From: Rhodocollybia butyracea | Taxonomy: Eukaryota > Basidiomycota > Agaricomycetes > Agaricales > Omphalotaceae | Assembly: GCA_015501585.1 (NCBI GenBank) | Contig: JADNRY010000321.1 | Span: 1 to 64,000, forward strand | DNA: 64,000 nucleotides | Direction of reading: 5' to 3' | Shown here: in pieces, positions 34,373 to 47,402 of the stretch | Numbering within the stretch: position 1 is the first letter of the stretch | How the letters are laid out: every line of letters starts with the position of its first letter | The notes under the pieces: generated by a model | Databases searched by the model: none | What the model was told of the DNA's origin: nothing | What the model saw: the letters and a program-made list of their open reading frames with translations, nothing else | Program-made: the position numbers and the translations under genes

Positions 34373-37149
34373 ATGTCAGATAACGATAACGAGAAACACT
34401 CTAGTGATCTGAGAGCGGGAGACGGAGCCGAGACGTCTAGCGGTCAAGATGAAAAAGACCAGGAGATCAACTTGGCGACATTTCACGAGCAGCGAGCAGG
34501 ACGATTGGTTCTGGATCCAGAGTACGGTTTTTATTTATCTCTACAAGCTATAGTTCAACCAATCCTGCTTTCCTCCTTCCTACTCACAGGGAAGCCCTCG
34601 CAGAATTTGGTCCCACTATCGCGTCCAAACTCAAGCTATCTGCCGACGGAACAAAAGTTCTCTGGCCGCAACCCACTGACTCACCGTATGACCCACAGAA
34701 CTGGAGTAACAGGAAGAAACACCTGCATTTGTTCATTATCACCCTTGCTGCAATCGTCCCAGATTTTGATTCTGGGATAGGTGAATACAGTACCCTAACC
34801 TTTGAGAGTATGTGCTGATGTCCGTCCATCAGGTATCGCCGCTATCTTCCGACTGGCGACCCAATTCAATACGACGACGACGGAAATTAATGACATGACG
34901 TCCAAGTAAGTGGACGCGTCTTGCGCGTGTTTTTGCGTTCGTGGTAAAAATCTGACTCCTTCCTTTCTGTCTTATTCAGTTGGAGTATCTTCCTACTAGG
35001 ATGGGGTGGCCTATTCGCAGTACGATTCACTCACCACACTTCACTGGAAATTGCTTTTTAATGACAAAAATAGGTCATGCTCATCCGCCGGTACGGTCGT
35101 CTTCCGATTTTGTTTTGGTCTCAGGTGTGTTGTCCCTACTGTAAATTCTACTAGTTTCTAACGATCGGACTATCCTCTCACAGATATGTGCCCTCGGCTT
35201 CGTCATTGGGTGCACATTTGCCCCTGATTTGAAGACGTTCACAGCTATGCGATGTTTGAACGGGTTTTTTGGGTACGCACCTCTTCCAATCTAGCAGCTT
35301 TTTTCACATCTTCATTCTGATTTCGAAATAGAACCGCACCGCAGGTTACTGTAGGTATATGTCAAGATAGCTTTGCATCGTAATAACAGTTTTCCTATAG
35401 GGTCTTTATGTTGTAACAGACCTCTTTCCATTCCATCTTCAGGCTCGAAAGGTTTGCTACGTTCACACCCATTTAATCACTGACTCATCCCTCTCCTTCG
35501 TTTCCTAGCTAAACATCTGGACCATGGGTTTCATCATCAGTCCCTTCGTCTCCCCCTTTGCCTTTGGCTTCCTCGTGGCTCGCGCTAACTGGAGATGGGC
35601 CTACGGCATCGGTGCCATCTATGGTGCCATCGTTTGTCTAATGATTGTCTTGTTCATGGATGAAACGTACGTCCTCGTCTTGTTCAACATCAACTCCCTG
35701 CTGTATTTTCTATACATCATAGCATGTATGACCGCGGTGTCTTTCCCATCCCCGAACCGGCTGCGGAAGCATCTAAAGGAGGTATCAGCTATGTCCGCTA
35801 CCGCATCGAGACTCTAGTCGGCATCACAGGTTACAAAATGGCAAAATACCGTCTCTCTTGGACCGAGGCGATTCTTTCGCCATTGAAAGTCGTATGGCGT
35901 CCACATTTGTTGATTATTTTGATTTTCGAGGTTGGCTTTGGTGTCTGCTTTGCATACAGTATGCTCATTGATCTTGCACATACCTTGCGTCTCTATGTAG
36001 GCCATGGTATTTGGATTTAGTATTGGTATCAACGTCACAAACGCTGTGTTTTTGGGCACGCCCCCTCCGGCTGGGTTTGGGTTCAGTCAATTTGGTATTG
36101 CAGGTGGATACGGGACGCCTATTGTATGTCTTTTTTATTTATTTTTTATTTACCCATTTGTACATGCTACGCTTGAAACAAGCACAAAACGCCTTCCCGG
36201 CATTACCGACTGCCTGACCTTGCTGACTTCTCAAATAGGTGGCAGTACTCATCGGTGAACTCATTGGCCGATTCAACAACGACTTTATCATGAATCTCAG
36301 TATCAAGAGGAATAATGGTGTGTTTGAAGCTGAGAATCGGTTGTGGTGGGCTTTTCTTGGTTCCTTTGTCGCCTTACCTCGGTACTGATCCTTTTTCTTC
36401 ATATTATAGGGCCTGCTACCTGGCTATGCCACTTTATATATGTGGATTCGTCCTTCTCGGTGCCTCTCTCCAGAATCATCTCAGCGTCGGTGCGCTCATC
36501 ATGGGCTGGGGTATCGCTGAACTTGCGGTTATGATCAATACCGTTGCAGTATGTGCGTACCTATTCTCCTGTTCCAAATTTCAACACTTTCTTCATACTG
36601 ACTGTGGGCTTGCCTTGCTGCCTGCTATAGATGCGTATTGTAATGATTGTTTCCCAAGACATCAGGCAAGTTGCAAGTGTATTATCTTTCTATGACCTTC
36701 GCCGATGGAATTGTTTCATAGGGAGAGATTAGTGCATGTATTAATCTTGCGAGGACTCTCGGAGGTAAGAGCACGATGTTCAAGTTCTCCGAATATGAGA
36801 TGTCTCTAATCTGTGTACCCTAGGCTTCAGTGTTGCGTTCTTCCAGGTCCCTTGGGCCCTGAAGCACGGAGCGTTGCAGGTGTTCGGTGTGGAAGCAGCG
36901 TAAGTGCAACTCAGGCATCCCACCTTCTCGTTTCACCACCCTATACATCCCTCTCTGGTCAATACTTATTTTTACTCTAGGATTGTCGTCGGCCTATTCT
37001 TCCTATCTGTACCCTTGATCCAGATAAAAGGAAGATCATTCCGGGTATGTTTCTTCCTGTTCATCCAAAACTGTTTTCTCGGTTTCTCTCTTTTCAACTG
37101 TGTGTTTCCAGAACTGACTGGTATCTTACAGGAGAAGTATTCGATGTGA
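34373..37149 (+). CDS. major facilitator superfamily transporter (DHA1/HOL1-like)
   Basis: The polar N-terminus MSDNDNEKHSSDLRAG is followed by SPYDPQNWSNRKKHLHLFII, then about 12 hydrophobic segments. The MFS signature LIRRYGRLPILFWSQ lies after the second helix, and MRCLNGFFGTAPQVTGLYVV and LNIWTMGFIISPFVSPFAFG resemble drug:H+ antiporters of the DHA1 group. The long central loop (PEPAAEASKGGISYVRYR) is typical. The C-terminus reads AYCNDCFPRHQGEISACINL, LGGFSVAFFQVPWAL and GRSFREKYSM. More than ten short introns are needed, one with a GC donor (36666). The substrate is unknown; the membrane is probably plasma or vacuolar. Confidence 0.85.
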
Positions 37150-37523
37150 GTGTATGGAATCCCAGATATTTTGAAAGGATCGAGATACACGTTGTATTCT
37201 CGTTAATCGGTGTGGCAGCTCTGACTAGTGACCGAGGAATTTTCCACTATGCACCTATTCAACTAGTTAGTAAAACAAGAGAAAAACCGACAGTATTTCT
37301 AGTGAAGTCATTGTAATCTCTCCAAACGCGAACAACTTTTTGCCATATCCAATACTTATCCAATTTGGGTCCAGTGCGAATGAAAACTTGAGTTCTAAAA
37401 TAGGTAACTATGATTTTCTTAAAAACAACCCAAATTCTAATTCGGCATGCCTCTTGGGCTCGTGTCGCTGAACGTTCGATCTTGTCTGATCAGGAATTTA
37501 TCGAATCTGATAATTTCTGATTA
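37150..37523. other. intergenic between convergent genes
   Basis: This 374 bp stretch lies between the 3' ends of the MFS gene (plus) and the secreted-protein gene (minus). No further feature is seen. Confidence 0.4.
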
Positions 37524-38097
37524 TCACTCTGAACCAGCCAATGTATATGTTACTGCTGGTCCAGAAAGCGTAAGCGCTAATATATCTCCTTCGCCATGAA
37601 AATTCTCGACGCATTCCCCACCGTCGGAAGAAGTGAAATGACATTCGCCTTCGTCCCCTTCAAGGCCTTGGGGACCTGTGGAGATAACAGAGACGGTAAA
37701 TCCTGAGGCAGAAGCCACGAGTGTACCTAGATGAATCAGTTCCAGTGTTAGTACTGCGAGAGGGAAAGCCAAATATGTCCCACCAGTAGCTGTCACAACG
37801 GTTGTAGTATCTGCCATGTCCCCGATCTCAACAGTAGTTACGATTTCATTGAAGAGGTACGTCGTTTCTTCTCCCCCGCTAGCAGTTCCTATCGGAGAAG
37901 CCCACTGGGTGACCGCGAGATCTAAAGGTTCGGGTACTTCACCGCTGGGGCCGAAAGCAACGTAGGTTAACTGAGGTTTGGGAGAGGCAGAGGCGCCTGT
38001 ATTTAAATGTCTAAGCCATCGGATGCATTGGACTTGGAGGTGACCCACCATGAAGAAACAGAGTTATCAAGGTGGCGAAGGAAAGCTGAACCCTCAT
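37524..38097 (-). CDS. small secreted protein of unknown function
   Basis: Two exons (38097-38049 and 37996-37524) sum to 522 bases and 173 residues. The first exon is almost exactly a signal peptide (MRVQLSFATLITLFLHG), with predicted cleavage near ASA-SP. The mature part is Thr/Val/Gly-rich, contains a hydrophobic middle stretch (TYLAFPLAVLTLELIHLG) and two cysteines in ECHFTSSDGGECVENF that could form a disulphide. No known domain is recognised. The signal exon followed by an intron at the cleavage site is common for fungal secreted proteins. Confidence 0.65.
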
Positions 38098-38765
38098 GAC
38101 GAATGAAGTGGAGGAGTCGAAGAGACTGTACTACTTATAACCTTAAGAGAGTGGCATCTACGGATCAGAGTATTGAACCCCATTCTAATGTAAGCCATAC
38201 ATTGATGAACATCTACAAAGTGGAAAGGGGAAAGGCGGTACACAATGCCGCGTCCAAGCTGTGAATAGCGAAAGTATTCCATGGGAAGGGACTGCCGCAA
38301 TCCACTTGGAGTTATACATACATAGCGCGGGTTTCATGGTCATAAACAACTGGAAACGAAGCTCCCACTCCAACGGTTAAAACTACTTGTAACAGGGCCT
38401 AAGTAAGCATGCAATTACCTCAATAGCTGATGGATCGGAACACCTGGAGTCTGATCCTGCTCTATCAACCGGGCGTTGTTTCTGTCACTTTTTGACGCTT
38501 TCTGACGAAGGATTAGAAGTTGTAGCGGGACACGGGTGTAGCACTGATACAGCGGCTGCACCTGGCTGAGCTCGGTCCATACCATGGACAGTCAAGTCTT
38601 CGGCGCTAAAATCGAAACCGGCGCTTGTGAATCATGCACCCAACCACCACATCTCCCTCAAAGGTCCAGATCTTTCCCACTTATTGAACCAACAGTTGAT
38701 AACCGTGTTTGCGTCTGCTTTATTTGCAGGCAATACATGGCAACCGACCTAACGACGCGAAATTA
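38098..38765. other. upstream region with possible first exon of the HbrB gene
   Basis: An ATG at 38584 opens MDSQVFGAKIETGACESCTQ, followed by a good donor and an acceptor TTTGCAG at 38727. Joining it to the HbrB frame (AIHGNRPNDAKLMHRLGT) is out of phase by one base. It could be a true exon with a base error or a non-coding leader. Confidence 0.35.
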
Positions 38766-40385
38766 ATGCACCGGCTGGGAACAACAGCGTCATTGTCTTC
38801 ACGAGAACACAATATGCACAATCTTATACCAACGCACAGAGACCTAGGCTCGGGCTCAGCTTTAAACTTACCAAGCTCCTCATCCATCGTTAATTCAGCG
38901 TCCTCTTCCTCCTCTACACCGTCAAACTTGAATCAAAATGATCCTTGGGGATTATTGCATGTCAATCTGCTGCCATTGTTCAATGGGGAACCGTTGAAAG
39001 TGACTATGTGAGTGTCGAGGTAAACTACGCTGATATAATGCTAACGGACTAGTAGTGAAGACCTCAACTCGCTTGTCAAGAGACATATTTCATCCGTAGT
39101 ATCTTCATCACCATCCAAGGCTCTGTTAACCCTGGAAAATGATACTGCAGAGCTTCTGTCGTCAGGGATGGTCACATTGAACGCTAAGCTGTCAGGGATC
39201 GAGGATGATAAGTTGATCTCCCGAGTCGTCGAGCTCTGGGGATTCTTTTGGGACCAGGTATTGACTTATGTCGAGGGAGTGAGTAGCAGCTAAGCAGTAG
39301 TCTTCGCTCAATCTAATCCTATAATCTAGAGCCTTCTTCCTCTACAAACTGATCCTATACTCACTTCCCTTTCTCATCGAGCCCCGAAACGCCCAAGTTC
39401 GCCCACGCGCCAAACATCAAAATCCTCGTTATCCTTGTCAAATGGCATGTCTCCGTACCACATTGACGTTCGGACCGTTGCGCTCCGTTCATTCCGCGAC
39501 AAAGTCATTCTACCGCTCTTCACCCGTCTTTATACACGCCTCTCAGCTATCTCAGCCAATCTGAAAAATTCACGTCCCCATGACCCGGTGCAAGACACTC
39601 CTCCGAGGATGCAACAAATGCTTCTCGTTCTCTCTTCCCAATCCCGACCAAGACCCCAAACGCTTTCTCTCTCCCTTAATACCCTTTCTTCACAATCCCA
39701 AACCACCCAGCCTCCGTCCACAGGCGAAGCTGCGATTTCAGATCTCCTCCGTGTCGTCCGTTCGACCTCACGAACGCATTCGTTTAACCAATCTTCATTT
39801 GACAATTACAGTAGGCACTCGCATGGGCGTCATATACCTGGCTCAGGATTAACTTCCCGACAAGCGTTCTCTCGCAGTCGCGGTGGCTCAGGTATCGGCG
39901 CCGGATTGAACCGTAAAGCACCCAACTTCCTCGATGTCGGGGCTCCTCGAGATCGTCGTGGTCGTGTGGCAGGTAAACAGCTTACCCTAGGGGATCATAC
40001 TCGACCAGAGCCCGGGCTGGGTTTGAGGTCTGGTTTTGGAGATGGGCATTATCCCAATGAAGATCTAGATATATCACAGAACTCTGAAATAACTATGGGC
40101 ATGTCTATGGGTATCCTCGGAAGAGAAAGAGATTTTCTTGAGTCTCTACGGAGTCCGGATTTGCCTCCTGGGACGCCCACAGGAAGCTCTACCACGGCGA
40201 CAATCACTGCGAGAGCCAGTATTGGTGGTTGGGGTCTTGGTGCCCCCAGTATCCAGACAGCGATGGCAGCGGAGGAAGATGAACCGCTTAACTGGGATGA
40301 GGCCCAGGCTGAAGTTGAACGCATGGTCGGTATGACCTCCCACAAGTCTCCGAAACAAGAAACGACCAATCTACCCTTGACTTAA
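38766..40385 (+). CDS. HbrB-domain protein (TORC2 subunit Bit61/PRR5-like)
   Basis: The start MHRLGTTASLSSREHNMHN leads into a Ser-rich linker and then DPWGLLHVNLLPLFNGEPLK, where an intron (39008 to about 39053) joins IEDLNSLVKRHISSVVSS. LSGIEDDKLISRVVELWGFF and DQVLTYVEG follow, the core of the HbrB domain. After a second intron come DVRTVALRSFRDKVILPLF and LYTRLSAISANL. HbrB proteins are the fungal counterparts of Bit61 and PRR5/Protor, which bind TOR complex 2. The C-terminal third is Ser/Thr/Gly-rich and probably disordered. The true N-terminus may lie upstream. Confidence 0.78.
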
Positions 40386-41429
40386 CGAATCACGCTACTT
40401 CTCCACCTGCTCCGAATTCTTCCTCAGCCTCGAGCAATCACCATGCAAAGCCGGTCGCAGTCGCAGCCAGCACTTGGTATGTGCCTTAGCATTGGCCGCG
40501 AGATGGTCCTTTAGATGGGTAGCCCGGGAGCTGGTATTCTACTACCCATTGGTAGCGCGGCCCTCCTGTAAGGAAGCGGCTGACGCTTGATGCACTTTTG
40601 TTTATATTTCACATACTTATGTACTGGGTAAAATTTCGATGCATAGTTCGTACATCGAAGACGATGTGGTAGCAATATAAGTACTAAAGGTATCGCGGCA
40701 TTATGCTGACAGTTCGAAGTCACCGATGAGAGAAGAGGGCAAGCTGCTTATAGGAACTGGTGACACCGAAATGAGAAAGCAACCTTCGCATGCAAGGTAT
40801 TAGCTAGCCTGCCGACAGAGACAGCTCTTCAACTGGTTGAACTGCATCCAATGAATATCGCAGGGGACGACGCGAAATAATTGACCTTGTGGATCAGCGA
40901 GTTGAACAACGTTCAACACAACATTGAGGAAGGGCTCGACCAGGTGACCATGCAAAGATCAAATCGGAATGGGTCGCACAATGTTACTTCGATGGCATTT
41001 AAAACCACAGAGGCCGCTGTGGGGTTATTCTCTCGAGCATTACGGGAAAAACCGAAGTAAGACAGTCACTATTGGCAGGAGATACAGCAATGACTTTTTG
41101 TGTGCGTTCTTGTCGAGCTATCAGGGCTACTAAGTCGCCGTCAAGGACTTGAGCAATGCGGCGGGATGGAGCAACATGGTGTCATCGAGTACTTAAGTTA
41201 TGCCAACAAAGGTCAACGGGCCCTCGAAATGTACGAACAGAGGGTTTTGGGGAGGCAGGGATGTTGTCCATTGAAAACAGCGAGTTCGACGAATCGGGAA
41301 CAACGCAAACATCTACTCAGGATAATGAAAAAGAAGAATGAATTCATGTGGCTGTACAGTGCACGACGACGCACGTTGAAAACACGCTTTGCGCGGTCAC
41401 ATGTTATTTCTGCTTCTTTCCTTTTCTTC
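40386..41429. other. intergenic, no gene seen
   Basis: About 1 kb between the HbrB gene and CDC20. Short open frames exist, but none has features of a protein family. Confidence 0.4.
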
Positions 41430-43298
41430 ATGTACCAACCAAAGACACCGAGCCGAAACCGCACTCGCTCAGACGTTGGAAAAACGCCAAAAACGCCTCT
41501 AACGCCCTCTGTGCTGTCAGGACTCGGCACCCTCTCGTTGGGGTATCTCCAACGAAAAAACAGACAGGGAAGATTCATGCGAAGAGTTCTTCGAGCTCCG
41601 GGCCTTTTGATACCTCAAATCCTTTTATTCAGCCACTCTCTGCTCGCCCACGCTCGCGGTCTCGTGCTGGCTCTCGTCCTGGTTCTCGCCCTGGTTCTCG
41701 CCCATCCTCTCCAGTCAAATTCTCCTCGGGCGGTTGGGAAGTTACAGAGGATCTCAAAGGACAAGCTGGTGGCGGTCTCATTAAAAAAGGCGGTGTAGAG
41801 CTTAGTAGACTTGACGTTGTCAGCAGAGATTATAATCCTCCCAAGCCAGAAGTCAAACGCTCGAGATCCACACCAGCAGTGGTGAGTACTGGCTGCATTC
41901 GAGATGACTTCTGTATGAACATAACTTCTAGAGCCGCGATACTCGGGATCGCTTTATTACCAGTCGCGATACTGAAAACGACGTGGCAGCTACTCTAGAA
42001 CAGATGCATCTCAACCCGAAATCAGCCTCGCCCGGTCATACTGCTCGTTTAGTTGCTGCCACAGGCGTGCCACTTAATCGTCGTATTCTCGGCTACCATG
42101 AACAACCTCCCGCTGCATCTTCAGATAAATCTCTAGCCCAGCAGCGTGAGTTTGCGAAGCCGTTGTACGCCCGACCGGGAGCTCTTCCGACTTCAACTGG
42201 TTCATCGACCAACAAATCGCGCAAGATCTTGACGCAGCCCATACGGGTTCTGGACGCACCCGGAATGGTTGACGATTTCTATCTCAACTTGATCAGCTGG
42301 TCTTGTCAGAACACAATGGCAGTGGCACTTGAGGCCACGACGTATATTTGGCGTGCAGACACAGGCACCGTTTCCCTGCTCGGCGAGGCACCAGAAGGCT
42401 CGTATGTCTCTAGCGTTGACTTTTCTAATGATGGCGCCTTCCTCGGAATTGGTCTCGGTCAAGGCGATGTGGAGCTGTGGGATGTCGAGGCTGGACAGAA
42501 GCTTAGGACTATGAGTGGTCACCAGGCGCAGATCGCGACTTTGTCGTGGAATCAACATATCCTTACGTCGGGCTGTGGTGATGGAAGCATCTGGCATCAC
42601 GATGTTCGCGTTCCGAGACACAAGGTGATGGAACTGCTGGGCCATGCCGGAGAGGTCTGCGGTTTGAAGTGGAGACAAGATGGAGAGCTGTTGGCAAGTG
42701 GGGCCAACGATAACGTTGTCAATATATGGGATGGGAGGTTAGGAGATGTCGGTGAAGGTTCGAGAGGTAGTGCAAAGTGGACTAAGAGGAACCACACTGC
42801 TGCTGTCAAGGTATTTCTTCGTTCGTACCATAGAAAAATACCTATCTTACTATCCCTCTAGGGCCTCGCATGGTGTCCTTGGCAGCCAAACCTCCTCGCG
42901 TCTGGCGGTGGAACGAACGATGCGACTATCAACGTGTGGAATAGTACTACTGGCGCACGACTTCATACCCAAAAAACTCCTGCGCAAATCACCTCGCTCA
43001 TCTGGGCTCCACACAAGAAAGAACTCCTGAGCACACACGGCTATCCAACACACTCGATTATGCTCCATGCATATCCCAGCATGGAATGCGTTGCCGAGAT
43101 TCGCGATGCCCATGACACGCGAGTGTTGTTCAGCTGTATTGGTCCTGCTGGAGATGTGGTGTGCACCTGCGCGGGGATGAGAACCTCAAATTCTGGAGGA
43201 TTTGGGATGTTGTTGGAGATGGGGGTGGGAAGAAGAAGAAGGAGAATGAAGAGAGGAGGCTCAATTCGACCTCTTCTGGACATATGTCGATCCGTTGA
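41430..43298 (+). CDS. CDC20: APC/C activator Cdc20 (WD40)
   Basis: The start MYQPKTPSRNRTRSDVGKTP and a Ser/Arg-rich linker are followed by a C-box-like RDRFITSRDTEND, VLDAPGMVDDFYLNLISWSC and seven WD40 blades (for example ATYIWRADTG, LELWD-type DVELWDVEAG, GSIWHHDVR). The protein ends GHMSIR; the C-terminal Ile-Arg docks on the APC/C. Introns lie at about 41882-41932 and 42811-42861. Two single-base frame breaks occur, each at a GGGG run (41540-41543 and 43173-43176), where a fifth G would restore the frame. As this gene is essential, I take them for sequence errors. Confidence 0.88.
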
Positions 43299-43442
43299 CT
43301 TTCCTAGTTATACAGTGGATTTAAGATTACTATTATCAGCTTTTTTCGCTCATGTTTTATGCTCTTTCTCACCTGTACCACGTTATCCTTTGGACGCATA
43401 TCTGTACTTAGAGTAAGTAATTGTCTCTCAGTAGTCTTGCAT

Positions 43443-43615
43443 TGTAACGGCTACGGCCCATCGGCCCTTACCCCCCCTTACAGAGTAGCGCCGGTATTAC
43501 CTAATAACCTACTCTTACTCTTGTACCACTACCATACGGCCCATATTTCGTTCATTTCTCTAATAGAACGAGGTATTGCTTATGGTCTGAGGCTACTTGA
43601 GCCAGAGCCCTTACA
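43443..43615. mobile_element. MITE family 1, copy B
   Basis: A 173 bp near-identical copy of the element at 29343, with ends TGTAACGGCTACGGCCC and GAGCCAGAGCCCTTACA. It is flanked by TGCAT on both sides (43438-43442 and 43616-43620). It sits between the converging 3' ends of CDC20 and the NAPE-PLD-like gene. Confidence 0.88.
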
Positions 43616-43696
43616 TGCATGGCTGGGTTTATGGGTATGTAGACTTTCGAGCATAATGAAGACAGCAAGAAAAGATTCACACGTTGATTATTGTAC

Positions 43697-45263
43697 TTAG
43701 TACAGTCGAGTCTGACCAATATCAGTACAAACGAAAGTACCATCTTCTATTCCTAACTCCTCGCATGCCTCTTTGAGTTTCTTCGGAGGGTCCATAACTG
43801 GCTCGGTAGTAAGAACAAAAGTCCTGGAAATTTTTAGTACATTAGCATTCTGTGACTTAGCCCAAACATACCCCAGTGCATTCCAAGACCATTAGTGGCC
43901 TTGAGATCTTTGAACAACAACGCACTGTCTTTGGGTGAGCAATGAACCGGAGACATAAATTTCCGCGGCATGTATGCGCTATTGACGGCAGTCAAGACCC
44001 AGCAAAAGCAATAGCAATAATCTACGGCTCACCCAACGGGTATCATCGCAAGGTCTATAGGCCTGAAATGCTCCCCAATCTGTTTGAATGCTTCGCACAC
44101 AGGCACTGTGTCCTCATCTTGACCATCCAAGACCGCCCTGTATCCAGTATCACCGGCAAAAAAAACGGTTTTAGCAGATGCGGAATCCGGTTCGGATAGC
44201 ACTTCTCGTGCAACCCAAGATGACCATAATGTATCTGGGTGCCGGAATCTGTCCATGAAATTCCGACCCGTGTTATGTTGGTTCGGAGTACAGGTTAGGT
44301 CAAACAGAACGGGTACAGTCTGAGAGGGCTCGTCTTTGACTGGGACCAACACTTCAACCCGTCGGCTTTGCCACCAGTCCAAGATATGACAATTAGACTC
44401 GGGGACTCCGAAGTACTTGAGGATTTCCTGATTGCCTTTTGGGGCAAAAAAGTGAGGTTTTCGAGAGGAGGCAGCCAACTTAGTAATGGTAGGACCATCG
44501 AGGCTTTCGAAAATTCATCGAATCTTTTCAACAGTGGTTACTACTGGACTCACTGGTCGTAGTGATCGTGCTACAATAAACAATGTTTGAGGTCCCTGAA
44601 CACTAGTTGAAGCTGATATCATTACATACCGATATGACGACTGCATCAATTTCAGGGAGATCGTCTACGGAGCACGCAGGTGCTGAAAGATGAGAAGAAT
44701 AAATGCATAGTACGCGCAAAAATGAAGCGACTCACTCACGTGTAATACGTTTAAGGGAAGGTAACTTAATGGGAGCACAGTAATCACTGAAAATTGGATC
44801 GAACAAAATACGAGCGCCACGACTGGGGATATTTGCTGTGAGGGAGTCATCCTTCTCCGACCTTCGGGCTGGAAGCTCTACGAAGAATGAAGCATGTCCC
44901 AACCAGGTTGCCTTCAGTTTTTGTGAATCATTCCCTTCATGTTTCCACGTTGGCTTGTGCACTGGGATGACTGAGGCCAAGTTGGCTGAACTTGATTGAC
45001 TGGGCATTGCTATCGGATGTTTGAACACGATCTAGTTACAGCTGAGCCATTGATATGCGAACTGGAGAAAAACTACGCACGTACAACTGGTCTCGCCAAT
45101 CATGATTTCGCCACGAACTCCAAGGATTCTTGAAAGTAGTACCTTGTTCATTAGCCCAATGAGCGGGACGGCCTTCGGTCAGAGGCTTGTTCTTGATTTC
45201 AATAGCATGTACACGAACAGCAGATGTCATGGCGGTTGGAGAAAAAGATCTTGACCTGATCAT
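43697..45263 (-). CDS. N-acyl-phosphatidylethanolamine phospholipase D-like hydrolase (metallo-beta-lactamase fold)
   Basis: The protein starts MIRSRSFSPTAMTSAVRVHA and carries AHWANEQGTTFKNPWSSWRN, KATWLGHASFFVEL, ILFDPIFSDYCAP, the metal-binding VVISHDHYDHLDGPTITKL (assembled over two introns), FFAGDTGYR, DLAMIPVGAY, SPVHCSPKDSALLFKDL and GLGMHWG. This is the order seen in NAPE-PLD and yeast Fmp30, zinc enzymes that release N-acylethanolamines from membrane lipids. The last exon (TFVLTTEPVMDPPKKLKEAC to RLY) is one base out of phase; a fifth C in the CCCC run at 43871-43874 would repair it. Confidence 0.85.
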
Positions 45264-47402
45264 GATGGTTAAATACTGACAGAATCTTGCGCCACACTTG
45301 TAAAGTCACAACCCCATCTCAACTAGTACGTAGTACTCTTTGCACGGTATATGTTCCTCAAAATCCTTTGATTTACCCATGGGCCCATGGTTTACGATTG
45401 GATATAGACACAAACAAGCCCTACGAACACTGAGAACACCCGATCAGGATATTCGATACCGCTCGGAACTTTTGACTATGCAATCTTAACTCCTGGATTA
45501 CGAAAAACAAACTTGCTGGTCGCTCTTAGCACTAGCGCCTGCGTTGCCAAACAAGTCCGTCTCCTCCAGATATCCACTTTCGCTGCCGCTCACTTTCACT
45601 CTGGCAGGACCGTGACTGCACTCTGCGTTACAAGTGTTTGTTCTAGATATTCTACTCGGGGCTGTGGTCACACTTCAGGCCTCTGAGCTTGACTTCGGGC
45701 TGGATGAACTGATAAAATCGCGCCACAGCAGGGGAACTGATCTTTCTTGAAGATCAAAAGAGCGGCTCCGTGTCTCAGTAGATATATTCTAAAAGAGAAT
45801 TAGCATCCTCTGCTTCGAAATCTAGTGGGGGACTCCCATTGCTATCTTACGTTCCACACCAACCGTTCTGGGCCTAGATAGCTTTCCTACCATTGGTCGT
45901 TGGTCGTATTTGCTTTTGCTCAGGTCTTTGGTCAAGTTCTCCAGACTCCAGTTGCACACATTCTCAACCAACTCCTCCCCTCTTGAGCTAGTGCTACTGT
46001 GTCAACTGAACCGAAATCAGATCACGAGAATAACTCAGTCTTCCGGTCGAACGACGAACACCTTTTTTAGTATTTCTATCACGATGAAGGGGGCTGTATT
46101 CTTAGAGTAGGTAGGGACAGCGGCTAGACTCGTCCACCTAACTTGCTCGAGATGTCCATGTATCTCCTCATCTGCAATCCATACACAAGCTGAAACTGAC
46201 ATATTGGCACAAGATACGACATCTGTACATTCACCTCTCCGCTACATGCTCGCGCCATTTCTTGGTTTAAACCACCATACACACCCTCTGAAATTTTCCC
46301 GAAATACGGGTCTTTGGGTGAAACACGCCAAACGACCGATGGATGCGCCCATTCTAATACCTTTAATGAAGGTGAGGATGCCACCTCCGTCAAATTTTTG
46401 AACCAAGTACTGATGTACGAGACTTGGATATCCTGACTAATAACCCATGAAAAGCTTCAACACACACATGACTTTACGTCTTCAAGCTCGGGGCGGTGGC
46501 CTATAACTTTCACTGGCAGATTGAAGAGTAGGTGAGTACGCGTTCCAAATCTATCATACTTGAAAGGGCTACAAGAACACCCATGATCAAACTTTTTGAA
46601 GAAATTGCAAAAAAATTGTCATCCAAAGTCATCCTTGGCTTGAACAGCCTGTAGACGTTCGTCCGCTATGAACGCTCGATCGCCATAGGAATCGAGTTTA
46701 GATTCTCTAGTCAACGTTGTAGAGAGGAGAGCGCTTCACGGGAAATGGTCCGTGTGATGATTCAAGATTGTGGAATCAAACAATGTTCCTCGAATCTCAA
46801 GACAATCCACTGAAAGGACTTACTAGCACTCAAAGCGCCTTACTTGGTTCTATTTTCCGACAGCAGAACCCTGAAGCAAACAAACTTCTGATGTCAAAAA
46901 ACTGTGCCGATCCTCTCTACCAGAATTTTCGGTGAATACAGTCGTCGCTGCTTCGATAATAATCTTCGCCGCCCCCACGTTTTCGTACAATGTCTTCCGT
47001 GGATCCGTGGGTTGCCTCCGGTATGCTCTGGAAACCAGTGCAACCCCCCGTACCGGCGTACTTGTGATAAAAAAACAAGAGCTGAGATTTCAGTTTTACT
47101 CTTCTTCCTCTTCTCTCCCTGGGTCGGTGGACCCCAGAAGCTGAAGACGTTATTACGAAAGAAGGTGGGACGCCAACCCGTTCCGAGAACCTTGAGCGGA
47201 TCGTGAACATTAAGCTTTCGGCCTTGAGGAATTGACTCATCTGGAGTGCCTGGATTCGTTTATTGGATAGCTGATGAGCTTGAATAATCGTGCTTCGATC
47301 CTATAGATTTCGGACATTATATAACAACCTGCGCTCTCTCCCTCTAGTGCGCATTAATTTTCTTCACCCCTCCCTCGTCAATCTTCCTCCCCTTCGCTCA
47401 TC
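45264..47402. other. gene-poor 2.1 kb stretch with possible relics
   Basis: No convincing gene was found. A 90-codon minus-strand frame at 46124-46393 (AHPSVVWRVSPKDPYFGKIS) looks protein-like but has no identifiable partner exons. Near 46920-47235 plus, a hydrophobic stretch (VVAASIIIFAAPTFSYNVFR) could be a remnant of a membrane protein. Both are speculative. Confidence 0.3.

Noticed and set aside
41213..41578. Minus-strand 121-codon frame over the start of CDC20
   Set aside because: Antisense of the recognised Cdc20 N-terminus.
41540..43176. Programmed ribosomal frameshifting in CDC20
   Set aside because: Two breaks in simple G runs without slippery-site context, and the same error type in many unrelated genes, make sequence error far more likely.
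46124..46393. Minus-strand frame AHPSVVWRVSPKDPYFGKIS as a gene
   Set aside because: It looks protein-like, but no ATG context, flanking exons or domain could be established; left as a possible relic.
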